A stretch of DNA of 64,000 nt from Streptomyces sp. G-G2 (GTDB taxonomy: Bacteria > Actinomycetota > Actinomycetes > Streptomycetales > Streptomycetaceae): contig NZ_JASISO010000010.1 of NCBI RefSeq assembly GCF_030063135.1, positions 114,406 through 178,405 of the forward strand, written 5' to 3'. The position numbers and the translations under genes were made by a program. Below, in pieces: positions 58,633 to 64,000 of this stretch; the first letter of the stretch is position 1; the number at the start of each line of letters is the position of its first letter. The notes below the pieces were generated by a model, which saw nothing but the letters and a program-made list of their open reading frames with translations, searched no databases and was not told where the DNA came from.

Positions 58633-58705
58633 AAGGGCTCCGGTTACGGACAGAAAGTCGTAGGTACTGCTACGCCGGGAGCCCTTATCGCCATCTGCCT
58701 ACGAC
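58633..58705 (-). promoter_or_regulatory. Possible H-type pseudoknot over the rpsA ribosome site
   Basis: Minus-strand order: A5' GTCGTAGG (58705-58698), B5' AAGGGCTCC (58686-58678), A3' CCTACGAC (58664-58657), B3' GGAGCCCTT (58641-58633). Stem A is 8 bp, stem B 9 bp, both perfect and interleaved. B3' contains the Shine-Dalgarno GGAG, so the fold would block initiation. S1 is known to repress its own translation in E. coli; this may be the actinobacterial equivalent. Confidence 0.6.
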
Positions 58706-58717
58706 CGGACAGCCAAG

Positions 58718-58753
58718 GAGGTCTCTGAACGCTCGGAGAGCGGAGAGAGCCTC
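58718..58753 (-). promoter_or_regulatory. rpsA leader hairpin
   Basis: GAGGTCTCT (58718-58726) pairs with AGAGAGCCTC (58744-58753) with one bulged base and an inner 5-bp stem. A further hairpin (58779-58793 with 58808-58817, one bulge) lies upstream near the transcript start. Confidence 0.55.
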
Positions 58754-58829
58754 GAAAACCGAGGGGACTGCAACAGATGCGAGCGCAGCCTGCTAGGTCT
58801 GAGGAGCGCAGGCTCGCAGCGCAACTTGT

Positions 58830-58858
58830 AGCATACGGGGGCAGCCGGACAGGGTCAA
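58830..58858 (-). promoter_or_regulatory. rpsA promoter
   Basis: TTGACC (58858-58853), a 17-bp spacer and TATGCT (58835-58830) on the minus strand, close to consensus for the main vegetative sigma factor. The predicted leader is about 195 bases. Confidence 0.75.
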
Positions 58859-58972
58859 TGCGCGAAAGCGGACACCCGGGGCAGAACGCCATTTACCCGG
58901 CACAATTCGTAGGCGGGGAACCCGTGATGACCGGCGCCCTGCCTCTTTTCGAAGACTACGACGACGGGCCCC

Positions 58973-59833
58973 ATGAACCAAGAGGACTACGACCCCGAAG
59001 AAGCGTACGAAGCGGAGGCCTCCGCTGGGGACGACGCGGACGACGACGCCGAGGCCACGCGCCGTGACGCCGGAGAAGCGGAGAGCAGCCGCGCCAGCCG
59101 CGGCTGGTGGGACCGCAACGCCGACGAGTACCAGAGCGACCACGGCGCCTTCCTCGGCGACGACCGCTTCGTCTGGGGACCGGAGGGCCTGGACGAGGCC
59201 GAGGCCGCCCTGCTGGGACCCGCCGAGGGCCTCAAGGGGCTCGACGTCCTGGAGATCGGCGCGGGCGCCGCCCAGTGCTCGCGCTGGCTGGCCGCCCAGG
59301 GCGCCCGCCCGGTGGCCCTCGACCTCTCCCACCGCCAGCTCCAGCACGCCCTGCGGATCGGCGACGACGTCCCCCTCGTCGAGGCCGACGCCGGGAACCT
59401 GCCCTTCCGCGACGGCTCCTTCGACCTCGCCTGCTCCGCCTACGGCGCGGTCCCCTTCGTCGCCGACCCGGTGAACGTGATGCGGGAGGTCCACCGGGTC
59501 CTGCGCCCCGGCGGCCGCTGGGTCTTCTCCGTCACCCACCCCATCCGCTGGGCGTTCCCCGACGAGCCCGGACCCGAGGGCCTGTCCGTCGCCGCCTCCT
59601 ACTTCGACCGGACCCCCTACGTCGAACAGGACGAGCGGGGCAGCGCCGTATACGTGGAGCACCACCGCACCCTCGGCGACCGGGTCCGGGACGTGGTCGC
59701 GGGCGGTTTCCGCCTCGTCGACCTCGTCGAGCCCGAGTGGCCCGCCTGGAACAGCCAGGAGTGGGGCGGCTGGTCCCCGCTGCGCGGCAACCTGATCCCC
59801 GGCACCGCGATCTTCGTCTGTGAGCGCGGCTGA
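58973..59833 (+). CDS. SAM-dependent methyltransferase
   Basis: 286 residues. An acidic N-terminus of about 40 residues is followed by a class I fold: LDVLEIGAGAAQCSRWLAAQGA (motif I, near residue 90), VALDLSHRQLQHA, LVEADAGNLPFRDGSFDLA and VHRVLRPGGRWVFSVTHP. The substrate is unknown. The gap of three bases to hrpB implies co-transcription. There is no strong ribosome site before the ATG. Confidence 0.88.
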   Translation: MNQEDYDPEEAYEAEASAGDDADDDAEATRRDAGEAESSRASRGWWDRNADEYQSDHGAFLGDDRFVWGPEGLDEAEAALLGPAEGLKGLDVLEIGAGAAQCSRWLAAQGARPVALDLSHRQLQHALRIGDDVPLVEADAGNLPFRDGSFDLACSAYGAVPFVADPVNVMREVHRVLRPGGRWVFSVTHPIRWAFPDEPGPEGLSVAASYFDRTPYVEQDERGSAVYVEHHRTLGDRVRDVVAGGFRLVDLVEPEWPAWNSQEWGGWSPLRGNLIPGTAIFVCERG

Positions 59834-59836
59834 GTC

Positions 59837-62566
59837 ATGACCTCCCCCGTCCGTCCCCCCGTACGTACCGAGGCCCTGGCGGCCCTCCCCGTCCGCGAGG
59901 CCGTGCCCGAGCTGGTCGCGGCGCTCGACGCGCACGGCACGGCGGTGCTGTGCGCGCCGCCCGGCACCGGCAAGACCACGCTGGTCCCGCTGGTCCTGGC
60001 CGGCCTGGTGGGCGGCGGCCCCGCGCGCAAGGTGATCGTCGCCGAGCCCCGGCGGATCGCGGCCCGGGCCGCGGCCCGGCGGATGGCGTGGCTGCTGGGC
60101 GAGCAGACCGGGGCCTCGATCGGCTTCACGGTCCGCGGCGAGCGGGTCGTGGGCCCGGACACCCGGGTCGAGGTGGTGACCACCGGCGTGCTCCTCCAGC
60201 GCCTCCAGCGCGACCAGGAACTCGCCGGGACCGATGTGGTGGTCCTGGACGAGTGCCACGAGCGGCACCTGGACGCCGATACCGTCGCGGCCTTCCTCCT
60301 CGACGTACGGGAGACCCTGCGCCCGGAGCTGCGGCTGCTCGCCGCCTCCGCGACCACGGACGCCGCCGGGTGGGCGCGGCTGCTGCGGGACGCGCCGGTG
60401 GTGGAGGCCGCCGGGACCGCGCACCCGGTCGAGGTGGTGTGGGCCCCGCCGGTACGTCCGGTGCGTCCGCCGCACGGGATGCGCGTCGACCCGGCGCTGC
60501 TGACCCATGTCGCGGCGGTGGTCCGGCGGGCGCTGGCCGAGCGGGAGGGCGACGTCCTGTGCTTCCTGCCCGGGGTCGGCGAGATCTCCCGGGTCGCCGG
60601 GCAGCTGGGCGCGGTGGACGCCGAGGTGCTCCAGGTGCACGGGCGGGCCCCGGCCGCGGTGCAGGACGCCGTCCTCGCGGGCGGCACCGGGCGGCGCCGG
60701 GTGATCCTGGCGACCGCGGTGGCGGAGTCGAGCCTGACCGTGCCGGGGGTGCGGATCGTGGTGGACGCCGGGCTGGCCCGCGAACCGCGGGTGGACCACG
60801 CGCGGGGCCTGGGCGCGCTGGCGACCGTACGTTCCTCCCGGGCCTCCGCGCGCCAGCGGGCGGGCCGGGCCGGACGGGAGGCGCCGGGAGCGGTGTACCG
60901 GTGCTGGCCGGAAGCGGAGCACGGGCGGCTCGTCCCCTTCCCCTCGCCGGAGATCCGGATCGCGGACCTGGCGCAGTTCGCGCTGCAGGCCGCCTGCTGG
61001 GGCGACCCGGACGCGACCGGGCTGGCGCTGCTGGACCCGCCGCCCGCCGGCGCGATGGCGGCGGCGCGGGAGGTACTGGCGGCCGTGGACGCGGTGGACC
61101 CGGCCGGGCGGCTGACCGCGCGGGGCCGCGCCATGTCCCGCCTCGGCCTGCACCCGCGGCTGGCCCGCGCCCTGCTGGACGGCGCGGCCGAGGTCGGCCC
61201 GCGCCGGGCTGCGGAGGTGGTGGCCCTGCTGAGCGAGGAGCCGCCGCGTGAGTACGGGGACGACCTGGCGGCGGCCTGGCGCCAGGCCCGCCGCGGCGCC
61301 GACGCCTACGCCCCGCGCTGGCGCACCGAATCCCTCCGCCTGGAACGCGCCGTCCCCCGCCGAGCCCAAGCCGACCCCGCCCCCACCCGCCGCACGACCG
61401 CCGGGCCCGACCCCACCCGCCGGCCCCAGGCCGGGCCCGACTCAGCCCCGCCGGCGTTTGAGGCGCCCCCGGAGGGCACGACCACCCGCCGCACGACCGC
61501 CGGGGCCCAGACGCATCCGCGCTCGGACCGGGACGGTGACGGGGGCGGGGGCGGAGCCCTGGCGGACGACGCCGTCGCGGGGCTGATCACGGCCCTCGCG
61601 TTCCCCGAGCGCGTCGCGCAGCGCAAGGGCGACGGCGCCTACCTCATGGCTTCCGGCACCGGCGCCGACCTGGGCGACGGCTCACGCCTGCGCAGCGCCC
61701 CCTGGCTCGCCGTCGCGGTCGCCGACCGCGCCCCCCACTCCCCCTCCGCCAGGATCCGCCTCGCCGCCCTGATCGACGAGGACACGGCCAGGGCGGCCGC
61801 CGCCCACCTGCTCTCCTCCGGCGAGGAGGTCCACTGGCAGGGCGGCGCCCCCGGCGGCGCCGCCGGGGGCGACGTGAGCGCCCGCAGCGTCCACCGCCTC
61901 GGCGCGATCGAGCTGACCGTCCGCCCGCTGCGCGCCCCCGCCCCCGAGCTGGTCCGGGCCGCGCTCCTGGACGGCCTCCGCGCCGAGGGCCTCGGCCTGC
62001 TGCGCTGGACCCAGGACGCGCTGGCCCTGCGGGCCCGTCTCGGCTTCCTGCACCGCACCCTGGGCGAGCCGTGGCCCGACGTGGCGCGGGACGACGTACT
62101 CCTGTCGCGCGCCGACGACTGGCTCGAACCCGAGCTGTCCCGGGCCCGGCGCCGCGCGGATCTCGGCCGGATCGAGGCGGGCCAGGCACTGAACCGGCTG
62201 CTGCCGTGGGCGACCGGGCAGGCCTCCCGCCTGGACGAGCTGGCCCCGGAACGGATCACGGTGCCCAGCGGTTCCCGGATCCGGGTGGAGTACGGCGACG
62301 GGCAGCCGGTGCTGGCCGTCAAGCTCCAGGAGCTGTTCGGGCTGGCGGCGACCCCCCGGGTCGCGGGGGTCCCCGTACTCGTCCACCTGCTGTCGCCCGC
62401 GGGGCGCCCGGCGGCGGTGACCGCCGACCTCGCGTCGTTCTGGAAGGACGGCTACCGCGCGGTGCGCGCCGAGCTGCGCGGCCGCTATCCGCGCCACCCG
62501 TGGCCGGAGGACCCGGCGACCGCCGAGCCCACCCGCCACACCACCCACCGGCTGCGCCGCTCCTGA
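59837..62566 (+). CDS. hrpB: ATP-dependent helicase HrpB
   Basis: 909 residues. DEAH-box-type RNA-helicase-like protein: CAPPGTGKTTLVPL (motif I, near residue 43), VVLDECHERHLDAD (DECH, near 137), ATAVAESSLTVPGVRIVVDAGLAREP, RQRAGRAGREAPGAVYRCW, and the HrpB-specific C-terminus (ERITVPSGSRIRVEYGDG, VLVHLLSPAGRPAAVTADLASFW). Residues about 508-573 are a low-complexity insert containing three in-frame TRR-type repeats and an intergenic-type element. Its role in bacteria is poorly defined. Confidence 0.94.
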   Translation: MTSPVRPPVRTEALAALPVREAVPELVAALDAHGTAVLCAPPGTGKTTLVPLVLAGLVGGGPARKVIVAEPRRIAARAAARRMAWLLGEQTGASIGFTVRGERVVGPDTRVEVVTTGVLLQRLQRDQELAGTDVVVLDECHERHLDADTVAAFLLDVRETLRPELRLLAASATTDAAGWARLLRDAPVVEAAGTAHPVEVVWAPPVRPVRPPHGMRVDPALLTHVAAVVRRALAEREGDVLCFLPGVGEISRVAGQLGAVDAEVLQVHGRAPAAVQDAVLAGGTGRRRVILATAVAESSLTVPGVRIVVDAGLAREPRVDHARGLGALATVRSSRASARQRAGRAGREAPGAVYRCWPEAEHGRLVPFPSPEIRIADLAQFALQAACWGDPDATGLALLDPPPAGAMAAAREVLAAVDAVDPAGRLTARGRAMSRLGLHPRLARALLDGAAEVGPRRAAEVVALLSEEPPREYGDDLAAAWRQARRGADAYAPRWRTESLRLERAVPRRAQADPAPTRRTTAGPDPTRRPQAGPDSAPPAFEAPPEGTTTRRTTAGAQTHPRSDRDGDGGGGGALADDAVAGLITALAFPERVAQRKGDGAYLMASGTGADLGDGSRLRSAPWLAVAVADRAPHSPSARIRLAALIDEDTARAAAAHLLSSGEEVHWQGGAPGGAAGGDVSARSVHRLGAIELTVRPLRAPAPELVRAALLDGLRAEGLGLLRWTQDALALRARLGFLHRTLGEPWPDVARDDVLLSRADDWLEPELSRARRRADLGRIEAGQALNRLLPWATGQASRLDELAPERITVPSGSRIRVEYGDGQPVLAVKLQELFGLAATPRVAGVPVLVHLLSPAGRPAAVTADLASFWKDGYRAVRAELRGRYPRHPWPEDPATAEPTRHTTHRLRRS
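61383..61508. repeat. In-frame repeats and intergenic-type element within hrpB
   Basis: Three copies of a 26-27 bp unit (61383-61408, 61413-61438, 61482-61508) code for TRRTTAGP, TRRPQAGP and TRRTTAGA. Between copies two and three, 61442-61470 contains GCCGGCGTTTGAGGCGC, like the repeat at 20232. Confidence 0.75.
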
Positions 62567-62574
62567 ACCGGCCG

Positions 62575-62609
62575 GCGGTCCAGGGAGTGCTCCATTCAAA
62601 CCGGACCGC
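62575..62609. terminator. Possible hairpin between hrpB and the DUF3068 gene
   Basis: GCGGTCC (62575-62581) pairs with GGACCGC (62603-62609), with a small inner GGAG/CTCC stem. It lies between convergent genes. Confidence 0.45.
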
Positions 62610-62617
62610 GGCACTAG

Positions 62618-63622
62618 CTAGACCGCCGCGGGCACCGGCACCCGCGTGGGCCCGTCGTCGTCGCGTTCGCGGCGGCGGCGCCCGCGCGCCTCCAGCCACA
62701 GCGCCAGCCCGAAGACGGCGAGGCCGACGACGGCCAGCCCCAGCGGCCCGTACGTATGCAGCGCCAGCACCTTGGTCCGGTTCGTTTTCACCAGGTCAAC
62801 GGTGTAGTCGAGGTAGTCCGGACGGATCTTCACGTCCCCGGCGAAGGCGGTGAGCTTGCCGTCGGGCCGCCCGGCCGCGATCCCGCCGCGCATCTCCTGC
62901 TGGATGTTCTGCTCGGCGTTGACGGGCGCTCCGGTCACCGGGTCGACCCAGAACATCATCTTGGCCGAGTACCAGAGGGAGGTGCCGGTCTGCTCCTCGA
63001 TCGTCGCCGGGTCGATGCCGGGGATCGGCATCTTCTTCGGCATGGGGACCTTGGTCCACGGGACGGTCATCTCGAAGTAGTAGACGTCCAGGCCGCGGAA
63101 GGTGCGGGGGCCGACGTAGTGGATCGGCGACGACGTGCGCGTCTGCGCGTCGAAGTAGAGGTAGTCGCGCGGCTCGGTGAAGAACGGCCACTTGAACTCG
63201 ATGCCCTCGCGCTTGACCGCGTCCCCGTCGACCATCTCCCCGGTGGCGTGCACGGGGGCCTGGGTGTGCGCGTCGAAGATGTAGCGCTCGGGGATCTGGG
63301 AGACCATCTTGCCGTCCGGGCCGACGATGTAGGTCAGCGTGTTCCAGACGACCACGTCCTTGCCCGCGCTCGCCTCGATCTCCTTGGACGCCTCGACGTC
63401 GCCCTTGAGGGTCTGGATGATCGTGACCTTGTCGACCTTCTTGGGCTCCATGCCGTTGTTGTAGTCGAGGAGGGTCGCGTTCTTGGCCTCCAGCACCATC
63501 TCCTGGTACTGGCTCGGCGGGATCTTGGCCAGCCTGGGGTACGCGTACCAGCGCAGCAGGGGTGCGAGGGCGGTGCAGAACACGGCTAGGGCAAGCAGGA
63601 CGAGGCTCGCTCTGCGTCGCAT
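62618..63622 (-). CDS. DUF3068-domain membrane protein
   Basis: 334 residues. One N-terminal membrane segment (residues 7-25), a large extracytoplasmic region with the family pattern (ATLLDYNNGMEPKKVDKVTI, VWNTLTYIVGPDGKMVSQIPERYIFD, WYSAKMMFWVDPVTGAPVNAEQ), and a second segment near residue 300 before a basic tail. Related to a PorA-like/DUF3068 family in actinobacteria; function not established. The ATG at 63622 has GAGGAGG 8 bp upstream. Confidence 0.88.
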   Translation of the reverse strand: MRRRASLVLLALAVFCTALAPLLRWYAYPRLAKIPPSQYQEMVLEAKNATLLDYNNGMEPKKVDKVTIIQTLKGDVEASKEIEASAGKDVVVWNTLTYIVGPDGKMVSQIPERYIFDAHTQAPVHATGEMVDGDAVKREGIEFKWPFFTEPRDYLYFDAQTRTSSPIHYVGPRTFRGLDVYYFEMTVPWTKVPMPKKMPIPGIDPATIEEQTGTSLWYSAKMMFWVDPVTGAPVNAEQNIQQEMRGGIAAGRPDGKLTAFAGDVKIRPDYLDYTVDLVKTNRTKVLALHTYGPLGLAVVGLAVFGLALWLEARGRRRRERDDDGPTRVPVPAAV

Positions 63623-63636
63623 GGCCGGGCCTCCTC

Positions 63637-63777
63637 TTACTTTCCGGGGGCGGAGGGGATCGTGGTGAGCAGGGGCTTGGGCGAGGTCTTGCCTTCCGGC
63701 ACTCCGATCGCCGTGATGGTGAGGACGAGGGCCAGCGCGGCGGCCAGCCCGATGGCGGCGGCGACGAGTGCGCGCAT
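63637..63777 (-). CDS. Small single-pass membrane peptide
   Basis: 46 residues from the ATG at 63777, which has GGAGG 9 bp upstream; an upstream in-frame ATG at 63828 lacks a ribosome site. One hydrophobic segment (MRALVAAAIGLAAALALVLT) then a short polar tail ending PLLTTIPSAPGK. The stop is TAA, 14 bp before the DUF3068 start, so the two are likely co-transcribed and may form a unit. Function unknown. Confidence 0.6.
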   Translation of the reverse strand: MRALVAAAIGLAAALALVLTITAIGVPEGKTSPKPLLTTIPSAPGK

Positions 63778-63855
63778 GCCGGGGCCTCCGAGATCTGATG
63801 TGTCGTCAGGTCTGGCGCACCGTAGCAACGCGGCGTCGAGATGAGAACCGTCTGG

Positions 63856-64000
63856 CTAGGGGCTTTCCGGGCCCGTCGGGGACGCGCCCAAGGAGGGATG
63901 CGCGGACGGATGCGCGGACGGTACGGAGGGCGCGGCGGACGTGGCCGGGCTCGGCTCCGGGGCGGGGGTACGGGTGGCCGAGGGGGTGGGGGTCGGTGAC
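63856..64000 (-). CDS. C-terminal end of a further leftward gene (partial)
   Basis: The frame runs from the window edge to a TAG at 63856-63858, giving about 47 residues of Ser/Thr/Pro/Ala-rich sequence (SPTPTPSATRTPAPEPSP, then PSAHPSAHPS). This is typical of the disordered tail of a surface or membrane protein. A 12-bp tandem duplication (ATGCGCGGACGG, near 63898-63921) codes for the PSAH repeat. The identity cannot be given because the rest lies outside the window. Confidence 0.45.
   Translation of the reverse strand, partial: SPTPTPSATRTPAPEPSPATSAAPSVPSAHPSAHPSLGASPTGPESP

Overview
The window is high-G+C actinobacterial chromosome and reads as the core of a Streptomyces genome. Supporting points are the gene order (pentose-phosphate and glycolytic genes, then whiA-yvcK-rapZ-uvrC, uvrA, uvrB, coaE, rpsA), a chaplin with a sortase signal, mycothiol-type enzymes, many GTG starts, and several probable leaderless genes. 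The sequence is cut inside a gene at both ends.

Layout. 1-11.8 kb is central carbon metabolism. A rightward run tkt(partial)-tal-zwf-opcA-pgl ends at a bidirectional hairpin. It faces leftward pgi, an RbpA-family gene, secG, tpiA, pgk and gap. 12-15 kb holds a large secreted M14 zinc carboxypeptidase. 15-20.2 kb is the tightly overlapped leftward operon uvrC-rapZ-yvcK-whiA. 20.3-25.9 kb is accessory: a secreted papain-like cysteine protease with a membrane-anchored partner, an HTH-like protein with GTGAAC sites upstream, a Rieske lipoprotein, a PfkB kinase, and a TetR/NmrA-like divergent pair sharing a large palindromic operator. 25.9-31.9 kb has uvrA, a mycothiol-dependent-type enzyme, an MBL hydrolase and a transporter. 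32-38 kb is a Ter-type stress cluster (TerC under an apparent yybP-ykoY manganese riboswitch, a TerD fusion, TerD) next to uvrB.

38.5-47.6 kb has a secreted glycerophosphodiesterase, an O6-alkylguanine transferase homologue, an exporter, two cupins, psuG with an overlapping PfkB kinase, an unusual uridine-kinase-like protein, a WGR/beta-propeller protein and a DUF2293 protein. 47.7-54.5 kb has a long chaplin, a HAD-like protein, an overlapping SNF2 helicase/SWIM pair and small secreted or membrane proteins. 54.5-64 kb has a TPR protein, coaE, a PAC2 protein, rpsA with an elaborate leader, a methyltransferase, hrpB, a DUF3068 protein, a 46-residue peptide and the end of one more leftward gene.

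The most interesting signals are regulatory RNAs and repeats. First, a Mn-riboswitch-like leader of terC has a P1 3' strand that can pair either in the aptamer or with the Shine-Dalgarno sequence. Second, the rpsA leader has a possible H-type pseudoknot whose second stem covers the Shine-Dalgarno sequence. Third, there are several minisatellites (15, 28, 15, 16 and 12 bp units). Fourth, an intergenic-type repeat is embedded in the hrpB coding sequence. All functions are inferred from sequence and remembered family features; no search was run.
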